From contig NZ_CP041216.1 of assembly GCF_020511155.1 (NCBI RefSeq), forward strand, positions 992,001 through 1,056,000: a stretch of 64,000 nucleotides of DNA, written 5' to 3'. Both the position numbers and the translations under genes were made by a program. Source of the stretch: Shewanella glacialimarina (lineage in GTDB: Bacteria > Pseudomonadota > Gammaproteobacteria > Enterobacterales > Shewanellaceae). This document shows, piece by piece, positions 51,330-61,606 of this stretch (its first letter is position 1; every line of letters starts with the position of its first letter). The notes below the pieces were generated by a model. It was not told the DNA's origin and ran no database searches. It was given only the letters and a program-made list of their open reading frames with translations.

Positions 51330-51833
51330 ATGCGTATCGCAATGATTGCTGCTATGGCTAACAATCGTGTTATTGGTAAAGATAATCAAATGCCATGGCA
51401 TTTACCCGAAGACTTAAAGCATTTTAAAGCTATGACGTTATCAAAGCCGGTAGTAATGGGACGTAAGACTTATGAGTCAATAGGACGCCCATTACCTGGA
51501 AGACATAATATTGTCATTACTCGGCAATCAAACTATGTACCAGATGGTGTCACTTGTGTCGGTAATTTTGAGCAAGCTGTTGCCGCAGCGGGTGAGTGTG
51601 AAGAATTAATCATAATGGGTGGCGGTCAGCTATATGCTGAACTACTCTGTAAGGCAGATGTATTATATTTAACTCAAATTAACCTAGAAGTAAAAGGTGA
51701 TACTTATTTTCCTGAATGGGATGATGGAAGTTGGCTTTTGGAACAAACTATTAGTGCAACGAATGAGCATGGATTGCAATATAGCTTTAACACTTTTGTT
51801 AAAAACTGTAAACTTGTTCACGAGTTACCCTGA
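51330..51833 (+). CDS. folA: Dihydrofolate reductase
   Basis: Reduces dihydrofolate to tetrahydrofolate with NADPH; target of trimethoprim. The 167 residues have the substrate-binding MPWHLPEDLKHFK (with the catalytic Asp as in E. coli Asp27), VVMGRKTYESIGRPLPGR and the NADPH-binding IMGGGQLY. Seven to eight residues longer than E. coli at the C-terminus. An AGAGGA site precedes the ATG. It may be transcribed with yjjP-yjjB. Confidence 0.96.
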   Translation: MRIAMIAAMANNRVIGKDNQMPWHLPEDLKHFKAMTLSKPVVMGRKTYESIGRPLPGRHNIVITRQSNYVPDGVTCVGNFEQAVAAAGECEELIIMGGGQLYAELLCKADVLYLTQINLEVKGDTYFPEWDDGSWLLEQTISATNEHGLQYSFNTFVKNCKLVHELP

Positions 51834-51897
51834 AACTGAATACAATCACAAAGATGAGCGTATTAAGATACAATAATAAATTATAAAGGAGTGTCAG

Positions 51898-52299
51898 ATG
51901 CGTTTAATGCCTGTGGCGATAGCCGTACTGATAGCAGCATCTTCTGTGTCAGTCCCTGCTGTAGCGAACACTGATCAGTTAGTTGCTAACATATGCGATT
52001 ATGTAAAGTCAGACGATAAAAATCGTTTACGTAAAAAGCTTAAAGAAGCCCGTGTAAAATTACGTAATATTTATTCAGCTGTGAGCTGTGATGGCAGCAG
52101 TTTATTGCGTACTGCCTACAATTCTAACGCGAATGATGTTGGTGAGTTTATTGCTAAACGTCTTCCAGCATCAGACCTTTCTGCTGCTGAATCAGATGGT
52201 ACTTCTATTGCTGATTGGGCAAGTGCCAACGGCCATAGTGGTAGCCCTATTACCGCAGCGATTAATGATCGTCTAGGTGGCGGTGCTGGTGAGGACTAA
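51898..52299 (+). CDS. DUF3718 family exported protein
   Basis: A 133-residue protein with a signal peptide (cleavage likely after SVPAVA, about residue 23). The mature part, VANICDYVKSDDKNRLRKKLKEA..., is the DUF3718 core, with two Cys that could form a disulfide, and a Gly-rich C-terminus. Typical of Shewanella and relatives. Function unknown. A strong AAGGAG site precedes the ATG and a terminator follows. Confidence 0.85.
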   Translation: MRLMPVAIAVLIAASSVSVPAVANTDQLVANICDYVKSDDKNRLRKKLKEARVKLRNIYSAVSCDGSSLLRTAYNSNANDVGEFIAKRLPASDLSAAESDGTSIADWASANGHSGSPITAAINDRLGGGAGED

Positions 52300-52332
52300 T
52301 CGTTAAGATTAATCTGTGCTACAGTGTCAAAT

Positions 52333-52364
52333 AAAAAATACCGACTAATCAGTCGGTATTTTTT
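52333..52364 (+). terminator. Rho-independent terminator downstream of the DUF3718 gene
   Basis: AAAAATACCGACT and AGTCGGTATTTTT form a 13-base-pair stem with a four-base loop and a T run. Confidence 0.9.
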
Positions 52365-52434
52365 ATTTTAAAATCAGTTTTTAAGTAAAGCGACGACCTC
52401 TAATCGATAAGTTCTTCCATAAGTTAGCCATAAC

Positions 52435-52457
52435 AAAAAAGGCCTATACGGCCTTTT
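52435..52457 (-). terminator. Rho-independent terminator of the chemoreceptor gene
   Basis: On the minus strand AAAAGGCC and GGCCTTTT form an eight-base-pair stem with a short loop and a T run, starting about 30 bases after the stop codon. Confidence 0.8.
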
Positions 52458-52486
52458 CTCATTAGGAAGATAATTTAAAATCTAGA

Positions 52487-54508
52487 TTAGACTTTAAACT
52501 CTTTAACAGACGATTGTAGTTCTTCTGCCAACATTGCGACTTGGTGGCTTGATTGTGCGGTTTGTTCCGCACCAGAAGAGGTTTCTTCTGATATAAGCGC
52601 AATATGTTCAAGTTTCTCTGACACCTGCTGACTGACCAGATTTTGCTCCTGGGCTGCGTGAGCAATGTGAGTTCCAGAGTCATAAGCTTTATGAACTGAC
52701 TTGATAATTGTTTCAAGCGCTATATTGGCCTGTTCATTCTTATCAACACAGCTGTTAGCTTGTGATTTACCTAGTTCCATTACCGCAACGGCTTGTTGAG
52801 CACCTTGCTGTAACACCTCTATCATTAACTGAATTTCTCGGGTTGAATCTTGGGTGCGTGAGGCAAGACTGCGGACCTCATCAGCGACTACCGCAAAACC
52901 TCTTCCTTGCTCACCAGCTCTGGCAGCCTCAATTGCGGCATTTAATGCCAGTAGATTAGTTTGCTCGGCAATGCCTCGGATTACATCTAAAATAGAGCCA
53001 ATAGATGCACTATCGGTATGAAGTTTGTTGATTACAGTGCCAGCTTTAGCCACTTCATCCGCTAGGGCTAAGATAGTTAGCTTGCTTTCATCAGCAAGAG
53101 AGCGCATGTGTTTGGTTTCTTCGTCGGCTTGTTTTATTTGTTCTAATGCTTGGTCTGCGCTCATTGAAACCTGTTGAGAGCTCGAACTTAACTCTGTGGT
53201 TGCCGTTGCGACCTGATCGACCTGACTTTTCTGTTCTTGAATGCTAATAGTGGTCTGTGCTGTAATAGCAGAAGTTTCTTCTGCGGCCGCCGCAAGTTGA
53301 TTTGAACGATCTAAAATCCCCATAATTAAGCTACGAAGGCTGTCGACTAAACGGTTACAGTTTTTAGACAGTTCAGCAAATTCATCGTGGCCAGAGTCAT
53401 CTAACTTATGTGTTAAATCACCAGAAGCTAATACATTAAGGGCTTGATTTACTTGTGCTAAAGATTGTTTTAATGGCTGGACAACCATATAGCTTACAAA
53501 AATTGCTACAAAGATAGCAAAAAGCACTACTGCCATGGTTTTAACTTCAGCAGAGTCAATCACTGCAATTGCTTCGCTACTTATTTCGTTAGTAAATCCA
53601 TCAATGGCCGTAGCAAATTCAGTCATTTTCACATTAACTGTTTTGGTTTTAACTTGGATATCACTTAAGGCCGCAGCCGCAGCCGCTTCATGTTGTAATT
53701 GCTGCTTCTTTAGATCAATTATAGAGTTATTGCCCGATAATAACTTAAACACTTTATCTGTTTCTGCATTAAGGTCAGCTAATGTATCACTGTCAATGAT
53801 ATCTTGACCTTGTAAACTTATATGGCTTAACTTGCCTTTTGCTTCACTGACCATGAATTCCAATTCTTTTATAATCAGATCGTACTTGCTGCTGTCAGTG
53901 ACGGCAACGAGATCGTATACCGTAGTGATTAAATTGATAAATGTGTTATCAACAATATTAGCAGAAGAAGCTAAGCTTCTTTCTACTGAGTCTTCACTGG
54001 TTTCTAAATCTGTAACGTCAAGTAAGATAGAAGATGCGTCGTCAGCAGCGTTTTCTATCTCGCTGCGCATTTTTAATGCGTCCTCTTGCTTAGATAGCGC
54101 TTGTAGTCTTTCGCTCAGCATTTTATCTGCTACATTTTCATAGGCTAAATAAGCTGCTTTTAGTTGATTTAGCGGCTGTGAAAGTTGCTCTTGCTCAGAA
54201 ATTAAGTCTGTTAATTTACTGAATTCAGATTGGAATTTTTTATTTTCGCTAGCAAGGTATTGTTCTATAGAAGGGATTTTTGAAGAATGGTCACTGTAGT
54301 AACCCAAAATAGATTGAATTTGTTGGCCACTAATATTTTCGCTCAACAAATTAGTATGTGCCAAAGCGGGTAGACTAACTTGTTTTAAGGTTTGGGTACC
54401 TTTTTTGATGCTGCTATTGCCTAATAATGTGACAACGCCAAGTATAATTAGTAATAAAGTTAAGACAGAAAATCCGCCTATAACTCTAGTGGCCACTTTA
54501 ATCTTCAT
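52487..54508 (-). CDS. Methyl-accepting chemotaxis protein
   Basis: A 673-residue inner-membrane chemoreceptor. A first helix (about 8-29) leads to a large helical periplasmic sensor domain (about 30-325), then a second helix (about 328-346), HAMP domain and a cytoplasmic coiled coil. The kinase-control tip has [19 protein letters not shown] near residue 515. The C-terminus ends without the NWETF-type pentapeptide, so no tethered CheR site. The sensor is all-helical with no PAS or Cache hallmark. A sigma-28 promoter lies upstream. Confidence 0.94.
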   Translation of the reverse strand: MKIKVATRVIGGFSVLTLLLIILGVVTLLGNSSIKKGTQTLKQVSLPALAHTNLLSENISGQQIQSILGYYSDHSSKIPSIEQYLASENKKFQSEFSKLTDLISEQEQLSQPLNQLKAAYLAYENVADKMLSERLQALSKQEDALKMRSEIENAADDASSILLDVTDLETSEDSVERSLASSANIVDNTFINLITTVYDLVAVTDSSKYDLIIKELEFMVSEAKGKLSHISLQGQDIIDSDTLADLNAETDKVFKLLSGNNSIIDLKKQQLQHEAAAAAALSDIQVKTKTVNVKMTEFATAIDGFTNEISSEAIAVIDSAEVKTMAVVLFAIFVAIFVSYMVVQPLKQSLAQVNQALNVLASGDLTHKLDDSGHDEFAELSKNCNRLVDSLRSLIMGILDRSNQLAAAAEETSAITAQTTISIQEQKSQVDQVATATTELSSSSQQVSMSADQALEQIKQADEETKHMRSLADESKLTILALADEVAKAGTVINKLHTDSASIGSILDVIRGIAEQTNLLALNAAIEAARAGEQGRGFAVVADEVRSLASRTQDSTREIQLMIEVLQQGAQQAVAVMELGKSQANSCVDKNEQANIALETIIKSVHKAYDSGTHIAHAAQEQNLVSQQVSEKLEHIALISEETSSGAEQTAQSSHQVAMLAEELQSSVKEFKV

Positions 54509-54588
54509 ATGTTACTCCAACCTATTATTATTTTATCCCAACAGCAAGGACTTTTGTATTCAGGTACTTTTTGAAATCCGATAGTAGG

Positions 54589-54615
54589 ATATCGGCTTAT
54601 TCGTCTTTTAGTTTA
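54589..54615 (-). promoter_or_regulatory. Sigma-28 (FliA) promoter of the chemoreceptor
   Basis: On the minus strand TAAACTAA (54608-54615), an 11-base spacer and GCCGATAT (54589-54596) fit the FliA consensus TAAAGTTT-N11-GCCGATAA (five and seven of eight positions). It lies just after the apaH stop and about 70 bases before the receptor ATG. The -10 is overlapped by a dyad, CCGATA/TATCGG (54578-54595). Confidence 0.75.
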
Positions 54616-54618
54616 ACG

Positions 54619-55437
54619 CTAAATGAGCTTTTTTTGGGTAATTTTTTCATTTGTTTCAAGGTGCCACAGTGTTAAATGTTCACCCCAACAGCATCCTGTA
54701 TCTAAAGCATGTAAATGTGAAGCAGATGTTTGCCCCATCAATGCTGCCCAGTGACCGAAAACGATCTGGTAAGGCGCTTTTAGCTTAGACTCAAAATCAA
54801 ACCACGGCCTTAACATTTTATCTTTCACTTGGTTTGGAGGCAGTTTACATTCAAAGTCTAAACTGGCATCGGAATGTAAAAAACGCATCCGTGTTAGAGC
54901 ATTGATACAATATATCGTGCGCTCAATTCCATTTAGGTTATTGTTCCAAAAATTGGGTTTATTCTGATACATTTGGCCAATAATACTCGTCAAATAATCA
55001 GCCTGTTTAAGCTGTTCACTAACCATTAAACTTTCAGATATAAGTGTTGCCAAATTCCACTGTGGAGGTACACCTGCATGACTCATTATAAGATTATGTT
55101 CAGGTATGTATCGTGCTAATGGTTGTTGCCTTAGCCAATTTATCAGCTTAGGACAGTCGGGCGCTTCAAGCAATGCTTGTAAGCGATCATTTGGGTTTGC
55201 GCGCTTTATTTTGCCATGAATAGCCATTAAATGAAGATCATGATTACCTAATACTACCTTGCCGCTGTCTTGTAGTGATTCAAATAGTCTTAAGGTTTCT
55301 AATGAGTCTGGCCCGCGGGCAACTAAATCACCGACAGCCCAGAGTATGTCTTTTGAAGGATTAAAACTGACTTTTTGTAATAGTCTTTGCAGTTCTTCAA
55401 AGCATCCTTGAATATCACCGACAAAATAATTGGCCAT
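54619..55437 (-). CDS. apaH: Symmetrical Ap4A hydrolase
   Basis: Cleaves diadenosine tetraphosphate to two ADP and also acts as a decapping enzyme. The metallophosphatase motifs are GDIQGC (from residue 7), GDLVARGPDS and GNHD, with later His residues (SHAG, GHWA). The 272 residues are like E. coli ApaH. It follows apaG by four bases. Last gene of the lptD-surA-pdxA-rsmA-apaG-apaH block. Confidence 0.96.
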   Translation of the reverse strand: MANYFVGDIQGCFEELQRLLQKVSFNPSKDILWAVGDLVARGPDSLETLRLFESLQDSGKVVLGNHDLHLMAIHGKIKRANPNDRLQALLEAPDCPKLINWLRQQPLARYIPEHNLIMSHAGVPPQWNLATLISESLMVSEQLKQADYLTSIIGQMYQNKPNFWNNNLNGIERTIYCINALTRMRFLHSDASLDFECKLPPNQVKDKMLRPWFDFESKLKAPYQIVFGHWAALMGQTSASHLHALDTGCCWGEHLTLWHLETNEKITQKKLI

Positions 55438-55441
55438 AATT

Positions 55442-55822
55442 TTATTGCAGCAACCCTGGTACGGCTAACCTGAAGGTGGGAATGACAGCTGAAAATAGTC
55501 TGCCATCATTATAGACCATACCATATGAGCCTTCCATAAAACCGATAGGGGTTTCTAATACTGTTCCACTTGAATACTGGTAAGCTGTATTAGGTGCAAT
55601 AGTAGGAGTTTCTCCTACAACGCCAGGGCCTTTAACTTCACTTTTATCGCCATTAGCATTAGTGATGATCCAGTGACGATCTTTTAACGTTACAGCTTGA
55701 TCGCCCACATTGATTATGGTGATTGTGTAGGAAAATAAATATTTTTTATCTGCTACATCTGACTGGTGTTCAAGATACTCTGTGTCGACTTTAATTTTTA
55801 TTGGTGATTCAGCTTGACTCAT
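55442..55822 (-). CDS. apaG: ApaG protein
   Basis: A 126-residue protein with a fibronectin-like (beta-sandwich) fold. VGETPTIAPNTAYQYSSGT and GFMEGSYGM are family hallmarks. Its role is unclear. It sits between rsmA and apaH, as in most gammaproteobacteria. A hairpin upstream (55840-55879) may reduce read-through from rsmA. Confidence 0.94.
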   Translation of the reverse strand: MSQAESPIKIKVDTEYLEHQSDVADKKYLFSYTITIINVGDQAVTLKDRHWIITNANGDKSEVKGPGVVGETPTIAPNTAYQYSSGTVLETPIGFMEGSYGMVYNDGRLFSAVIPTFRLAVPGLLQ

Positions 55823-55839
55823 AGGTGATATATTTCGTC

Positions 55840-55879
55840 CTTAAGCAAAAGGGCATATTCATTGAACATGCCCCTTAAG
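55840..55879 (-). terminator. Possible hairpin/weak terminator between rsmA and apaG
   Basis: On the minus strand AAGGGGCAT pairs with ATGCCCTTT and ends in a four-base T run. Imperfect and short; it might attenuate apaG-apaH relative to rsmA. Confidence 0.4.
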
Positions 55880-55888
55880 ATGAAGTGA

Positions 55889-56701
55889 TTAATTTGATGT
55901 TTTTTTATCTATATATAAATTAGCCATCGCAACGTATTGTTGCACACTGATTTGCTCAGGTCGTAGGGTTGAATCTATATTGAGTAGGGCAAAGTCTTCA
56001 TCATTGAGCATGCCCTTTAAATTGTTGCGCAAGGTTTTACGGCGCATATGAAATGCTGTGGTGCATAAATGACGCATTACAGTTACGTCTTTGCATGGCC
56101 AAGGTTTTTGCTCATAAGGCAATAAACGTACCACGGCAGAGTCTACTTTTGGCGCCGGAGTAAAGCAGTGCGGAGGCACCTCTAAAACAGGTACGACTTG
56201 ACAAAAATATTGCGCCATAACGGTGAGACGTCCATAAGCTTTGCAACCTGGGCTGGCCGATAAACGTAATACTACTTCTTTTTGGAGCATAAAGTGCATG
56301 GTTTCAATATATTCTGCAAACTCAAATAAATGAAACATTAAAGGCGTTGAAATGTTGTAAGGTAGATTACCAAACACTTTCATTTTTTTGCCTTCTTGTC
56401 TAAGCAGATTAAAGTCAAACTGTAATGCATCACCCTGGTGAATAGTCAGTTTATCTTTTAATATCGGATGTGTTTTTAAACGCTCAACTAAATCGCGATC
56501 AAGCTCAACGACTGTGAGGTTATCTATGGTGTCGGCAACGGGTTCGGTCAGTGCACCTAAACCAGGTCCAATTTCGACCATAATGTGGTCATTGTCAGGG
56601 GAAATAGCACCAACAATGCTACTTATCACACCTTCATCAGTTAAGAAATTTTGTCCGAATCTTTTTCTGGCTGTATGGCCCAAATGTACTTTATTACTCA
56701 T
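55889..56701 (-). CDS. rsmA: 16S rRNA dimethyladenosine transferase
   Basis: It dimethylates A1518 and A1519 near the 3' end of 16S rRNA. The start [15 protein letters not shown], the SAM-binding [15 protein letters not shown] and the catalytic NLPYNIS are intact. 270 residues. The start ATG overlaps the pdxA stop by one base (TAATG), showing coupling. Confidence 0.96.
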   Translation of the reverse strand: MSNKVHLGHTARKRFGQNFLTDEGVISSIVGAISPDNDHIMVEIGPGLGALTEPVADTIDNLTVVELDRDLVERLKTHPILKDKLTIHQGDALQFDFNLLRQEGKKMKVFGNLPYNISTPLMFHLFEFAEYIETMHFMLQKEVVLRLSASPGCKAYGRLTVMAQYFCQVVPVLEVPPHCFTPAPKVDSAVVRLLPYEQKPWPCKDVTVMRHLCTTAFHMRRKTLRNNLKGMLNDEDFALLNIDSTLRPEQISVQQYVAMANLYIDKKTSN

Positions 56702-57693
56702 TAGATTAATTTCTTACTCTTATCAATCATTTCAATGGCTTTATTTAATGCGCAAAATAAACTGCCACTATCTGCTTGTCCTGTACCGGCAAGATCTAAC
56801 GCTGTGCCGTGATCTACAGAGGTTCTAATATACGGTAAACCTAGTGTGATATTGACTGATTTGCCAAAACCTATAGATTTGAGCACGGGTAAACCTTGAT
56901 CGTGGTACATAGCTAAAACAACATCAGCTTGTTCTAAATATTTAGGTTGGAATAGTGTGTCAGCTGGAAGCGGGCCGACTATGTCCATACCTTGCTCACG
57001 TAGCTCATTTAAGGCTGGTATGATGGTATCAATTTCTTCACGACCTAAATGACCATCTTCGCCAGCGTGTGGATTTAAGCCACACACAAATATCTTAGGT
57101 GAACCTAAGCCAAATTTACTCACAAGCTCACGGTGTAAAATACCGATAATGTGGTGCAACCTGTCACGAGTAATAGCTTTTGCAACATAAGCGAGTGGAA
57201 TATGGGTTGTCATTAAAGCAACCTGTAACCCGGGGGTTGCTAACATCATTACTACATCTGGGCAATTTGCCTGTAATGCAAAGTATTCGGTGTGACCACT
57301 GAATGAAATGCCCGCTTGATTAATGATGCCTTTATGGACTGGCCCTGTGACAACAGCGTCAAATTCTTTTGACATGTTCTTTTCACCGGCAGATTTAAGC
57401 GTTTCAACAACGTAGCAGCTGTTAGCTTCATTCAATACGCCGCATTCAACGGGCTCTGCCAGCTTAAATGGCAGAATAGTTAATGTGCCAGCTTGCTGTG
57501 CTTTAGCCGGTAATCTTGAGTCATACGGTTTTAGCTGTAATGGCAAGTTAAGTAATTTGGCTCTATCTAATAATAATTGTGGATCAGCACAAACAACTAG
57601 CTCAGCAGGCCAATCCTGCTGAGCTAGTTTGATGACGATGTCAGGGCCGATACTCGCCGGCTCACCCGGCGTTATCGCGATACGTTTGATCAT
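56701..57693 (-). CDS. pdxA: 4-hydroxythreonine-4-phosphate dehydrogenase
   Basis: An NAD-dependent enzyme of pyridoxal phosphate synthesis. The 330 residues include [12 protein letters not shown] at the start, the metal His in SGHTEYFA, and [24 protein letters not shown] later. Follows surA by nine bases; overlaps rsmA by one. Confidence 0.96.
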   Translation of the reverse strand: MIKRIAITPGEPASIGPDIVIKLAQQDWPAELVVCADPQLLLDRAKLLNLPLQLKPYDSRLPAKAQQAGTLTILPFKLAEPVECGVLNEANSCYVVETLKSAGEKNMSKEFDAVVTGPVHKGIINQAGISFSGHTEYFALQANCPDVVMMLATPGLQVALMTTHIPLAYVAKAITRDRLHHIIGILHRELVSKFGLGSPKIFVCGLNPHAGEDGHLGREEIDTIIPALNELREQGMDIVGPLPADTLFQPKYLEQADVVLAMYHDQGLPVLKSIGFGKSVNITLGLPYIRTSVDHGTALDLAGTGQADSGSLFCALNKAIEMIDKSKKLI

Positions 57694-57702
57694 TGTGAGT
57701 TA

Positions 57703-59007
57703 TTAGCCTCGTATATTTTCAGGCTCGAATACTTCGATGTATGCGTCACTTCGCATTTCATCTAACCAGTTTTGTAATTCCTCGTTAAATTTACGACGGA
57801 AAATTAATTGGTGTGCTCGATTACTATTAAACTTATCTGTTGCATCTGTTTTTCTACGATCCTCTAGCTGAACAATGTGCCAGCCGTGAGTGGTTCGAAA
57901 AGGTTCACTGATTTCACCAGGCTTTAAGCTTTTGAGCGTTTGGGAGAATTCAGGAACATATAAACTTGGTTCGGCCCAGCCTAATTCGCCACCTTTTGCG
58001 CCTGAACCTGGATCTTCAGAATATTGGCGAGCTAATTTATCAAAATCTGCATCGCCACTGCGTATGTCTTTTAAGAAGTTCACTAACATAGCTTGAGCAC
58101 GGTCTTCAGACAAAATTGGTGACGGTTTCAATAAAATATGACGTGACTTAACTTCATCGATTTCTTGAGTTTGTAACCCACGAGTATCCATGACCTTAAT
58201 GATATGAAAACCTGACCCTGATTTTATCGGCCCTAAAATATCGCCTTTTTTAGCGTCAACAACAACTTCTGCAAACAAGGTTGGCATTTCATTGATGTTC
58301 ATGAACTCCCATATGCCGCCTTCAAGGGCTTTGGGGCCGGATGAAGAAGCTATCGCTGTACTACGGAAATCATCACCTTCATTAAGGCGTTTTAATACAA
58401 TATCTGCTCTGCGACTTGATAATTCCAGTTGCTCGCTGGTCGGGTCGTTTGGGATCTCAATTAAGATATGACCAATTTGAAATTCAACATCTTTCAAACC
58501 CTGTTCTTCAATCAGTTTAACTAGGCTGTTAATTTCTTGAGGAGACACTTGAATACGACGCTGTACCTGAATACGTTGAATCTCACCTAAAGTGATCTCT
58601 TCGCGAAGTTGTTCACGGTATTGGCTAAAGCTCATACCTTCGGACTCAAGTTGTTGTTGCATTTGGTTTTCAGTGATTTTTTGTTCTTTAGCGATATTTT
58701 CAATTGTTTGATCTAATTGAAGATCGCCAATAGATAAACCAATACGTTCAGCTGTTTGCAGTTGTAAACGCGTTAAAATTAAGCGATCAATAATTTGAGT
58801 GCGTAAAGCTTCATCAGAAGGCAGCGTTTGATTAGATGCTTTTGCGTTTGCAGAAACAGTCGTAATCATGTTGCTAATTTCGCTTTCCAAAATAATACCG
58901 TCATTTAATTGAACGGCTACGCTGTCTAACGTTTGCGGAGCTGATAAAGCTGATTGGCTTATTGTCAGTGCAAATAACGCAAAAAAAAGTTTCTTACTGT
59001 GTTTCAT
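57703..59007 (-). CDS. surA: Periplasmic chaperone SurA
   Basis: SurA escorts outer-membrane proteins, including LptD, through the periplasm. A signal peptide (about 22 residues, ending SALSA) is followed by the N-terminal chaperone domain, two parvulin domains (about 170-275 and 285-385), with GGxLGW (GGELGWAEP) in the second, and a C-terminal helix. I start at the ATG at 59007 with AAGGA upstream; the open frame extends six codons further. Downstream of lptD. Confidence 0.96.
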   Translation of the reverse strand: MKHSKKLFFALFALTISQSALSAPQTLDSVAVQLNDGIILESEISNMITTVSANAKASNQTLPSDEALRTQIIDRLILTRLQLQTAERIGLSIGDLQLDQTIENIAKEQKITENQMQQQLESEGMSFSQYREQLREEITLGEIQRIQVQRRIQVSPQEINSLVKLIEEQGLKDVEFQIGHILIEIPNDPTSEQLELSSRRADIVLKRLNEGDDFRSTAIASSSGPKALEGGIWEFMNINEMPTLFAEVVVDAKKGDILGPIKSGSGFHIIKVMDTRGLQTQEIDEVKSRHILLKPSPILSEDRAQAMLVNFLKDIRSGDADFDKLARQYSEDPGSGAKGGELGWAEPSLYVPEFSQTLKSLKPGEISEPFRTTHGWHIVQLEDRRKTDATDKFNSNRAHQLIFRRKFNEELQNWLDEMRSDAYIEVFEPENIRG

Positions 59008-59161
59008 CCAATAAATCCTTGGCACTTTTATTCTGGTATTTGGGGGGTTGGACCCAAATCTATTGTTATCATTTTTGTTAGTTAATCTTAATTAACTTAA
59101 CATAGGACTACAGTTTTTAGTCTTGGTTCAGCAATTTATCATAAGCTATCATAAAAGCGGC

Positions 59162-61462
59162 TTAATTCCTTAAGTAAAGTGGCTTACGGTAGTTAAATAA
59201 ACCTTCATTTAGCATATCTTCAACTCCAAGTGGGCCTGACCCGCCTAAGCCTTTAATGACAAAGTTGAGGTAAATACCTTTATCAAATTCTTCACGCCCG
59301 TCGATACTTTGTGATAAATCGTCATCATAGTTTGTTTTGATGCGGTAATGGTAACTTAAGCGTAAAGCCCAGCAACATGACTCATATTGTACTCCTGTGT
59401 AGGTTTCAACACTGCGAGATTCATTTAAGTCATAATACCAATTACCGACAAAATATAAGTCATCGCTAATCGGCCAAGATGTTCTGAGGCCAGCTTGAGA
59501 AATACTGACTCGGTCATTGGTGTTGGTATTAAGAAGATCTGGTACGTAACGATAGCTAAATTGCAGTAATTTGTCGTTACTAGGACGAAAATCTAAAGTG
59601 ACTTCATTTTTTTTATTCTTACCATTCTCGGTATCATGTTGAACAGAACCGCTAATAAACCAATCTTTATATAACTGTGCATCGAGTTCTGCGGCCAGAA
59701 TTGAGGTTGACTCAGTTTCTTGTAAGCGCTGGTTCTCACTTAATACTTTCGATTCGTCAAAATAGAGTGTTTGCCCCAGACTAAATTTAAACTTTTCGAA
59801 ATTTAGCTCATCAAAGAAACGAGTAGTGAAACCTAAAGTCAGTTGATTCGCATCAGCAATGCGGTCTAAGCCTGAATAACGTCTATCCCGGAATAAACCA
59901 AAATAATCTTCCTGAAGTTGAGCCGTGTCGTAAATGCCAATGTTTGTTTGGTCTTCATAACCCACATACAGGTATTGAAACTGTGGCTCTAATGTTTGTT
60001 TTGATAGACTATCAAACATCGTTGTCGGACGCTCAAAATTTATTTGGCCCAACACTCGAACTTGAGGAATTGTACGGCTTACTGATTCGTCATAGTCAGT
60101 ATCGAGATCGATAAGTTGCTGCCAATATTGGGTCTGCATAAGCTTAACTTCACTGGTTAAACTTCCAGCTGGCCCCTGAATGGGTAAGGTTAAACTGGGC
60201 ACCATATGTAAGCGTGTCGCCGTTGAGTATCCATCTTGTTGATGACGAAAGTTAGTCAGTTCTGAGTTGAATTTAAAGTCAATACTATTGAAAAAATCGG
60301 TTTGACGATAATTGAAATTTAATTGGGGCATAACTTGGTAGGGTAACTCGTCCTCGCCCAGTACTTTGATGTCTTGTACTCGCATGTTGAAGTCCCAATT
60401 TTGCTCAAAATAGCTGGCTTCACCAATACGCGACAATTGATTATCTGTTGAGCGGTTAACATCGGAATTTAAGTCATTGAAATAGTTGTTATCAGATACA
60501 TCGGTATAATTTGCTCTGACCCGCCAATTGTCGTTAAGGGCGCCTTGATGACTCCAATGATATAAATAGCGATCAGGGTTGTTAAATAGTTTGCGATCAC
60601 TGCCTAAATATTCAACATTCATCTGACCATTTTGTTGTTCGCCAGCAAGATAACGGAACTCTGTTTTAGTAAAAATGCCGCGTGAAGACATGATATCTGG
60701 CGTAAAGGATAAGTCATACTCTGGTGCAATATTCCAATAATATGGCACGCTAAATTGTAGGCCATTAGTGGTACTTGTACTGAATGCTGGAAATAAAAAT
60801 CCTGATTTTCGTTTATCTGATACCGGAATCGTCATGTAAGGGATATATAAAACAGGCACGTCAGCAATACGCAGTTTGGCATTCCATATTTCACCCCACT
60901 CCTCTTCGCTGTCAATTTTAATCATGTCAGCTTCAAGTAACCAAGACTCATCACCTGGTGGGCAAGTGGTAAAGTTAGTGCCAGATAAAATTAAGTTATT
61001 GTCAGAGGTTATCTGTAACCGTTTAGCGTCCCCATGAATTTGTTGACCATTAAGCCAATATTCAGCACCTTCTAAATTGGCGCTGCTGCTGCTCATTTGT
61101 GCTTGCAGTGAATCAGCAGTAATGGTGAATTGCTCATCTTTAAAAATGAGATTGCCATTAGCATTTAGTTGTTGTTTGCGCTGATCTAAAATAGCTTCGT
61201 CAGCTGCGATATGCCTTGTGCCCTGACTAAAACTAACATCTCCGCGAAAGTGGGCTTTGTTTTCAAAAGAGGCCGACGAGTCGTCTGAAATAATCACAAT
61301 GTCGGTATCTTTAATGCCAGATAGCTTTTCACGATCGCTAAACGAGCGAGAGACAGGGGGCTCGACTATACAAAGTTGAGGGAGTTCCTCTTCTACATTG
61401 GGTGCCTGAGCAAACACGTATTGAGGTAATAGGCATAAGGCCAGAAGATATCGGATCTGCAT
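59162..61462 (-). CDS. lptD: LPS-assembly outer-membrane protein LptD
   Basis: LptD with LptE inserts LPS into the outer leaflet. A signal peptide (about 19 residues) leads to the jellyroll (OstA) domain and a barrel of about 26 strands. The four Cys that form interlocked disulfides in E. coli are present: Cys31, one in TTCPPGDE, and the adjacent pair in YESCCWALR. I start at the ATG at 61462 (766 residues); the open frame reaches a TTG three codons earlier. Divergent from amgK. Confidence 0.96.
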   Translation of the reverse strand: MQIRYLLALCLLPQYVFAQAPNVEEELPQLCIVEPPVSRSFSDREKLSGIKDTDIVIISDDSSASFENKAHFRGDVSFSQGTRHIAADEAILDQRKQQLNANGNLIFKDEQFTITADSLQAQMSSSSANLEGAEYWLNGQQIHGDAKRLQITSDNNLILSGTNFTTCPPGDESWLLEADMIKIDSEEEWGEIWNAKLRIADVPVLYIPYMTIPVSDKRKSGFLFPAFSTSTTNGLQFSVPYYWNIAPEYDLSFTPDIMSSRGIFTKTEFRYLAGEQQNGQMNVEYLGSDRKLFNNPDRYLYHWSHQGALNDNWRVRANYTDVSDNNYFNDLNSDVNRSTDNQLSRIGEASYFEQNWDFNMRVQDIKVLGEDELPYQVMPQLNFNYRQTDFFNSIDFKFNSELTNFRHQQDGYSTATRLHMVPSLTLPIQGPAGSLTSEVKLMQTQYWQQLIDLDTDYDESVSRTIPQVRVLGQINFERPTTMFDSLSKQTLEPQFQYLYVGYEDQTNIGIYDTAQLQEDYFGLFRDRRYSGLDRIADANQLTLGFTTRFFDELNFEKFKFSLGQTLYFDESKVLSENQRLQETESTSILAAELDAQLYKDWFISGSVQHDTENGKNKKNEVTLDFRPSNDKLLQFSYRYVPDLLNTNTNDRVSISQAGLRTSWPISDDLYFVGNWYYDLNESRSVETYTGVQYESCCWALRLSYHYRIKTNYDDDLSQSIDGREEFDKGIYLNFVIKGLGGSGPLGVEDMLNEGLFNYRKPLYLRN

Positions 61463-61571
61463 TATAGTCAAATAATTATGAATTCTTGTTCTGGAAAGTT
61501 TGGATTAATAAAGAAGTTAGCAGCTAACAAAAACAATCCATTCTTTAGCTGTTTCCAAATGTTATGCTGGC

Positions 61572-61577
61572 TATAAT
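61572..61577 (+). promoter_or_regulatory. Candidate -10 element of the amgK-murU promoter
   Basis: A perfect TATAAT 30 bases before the amgK ATG. The -35 region (around 61550) is poor (TGTTTC), so an activator or a different start site is possible. Confidence 0.45.
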
Positions 61578-61606
61578 AAAGCAATTTTTGTTGAAGAGCC
61601 ATTGAG

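Noticed and set aside
54578..54595. Dyad CCGATA/TATCGG as terminator of apaH
   Set aside because: No T run follows on the minus strand; it overlaps the sigma-28 -10 element instead.
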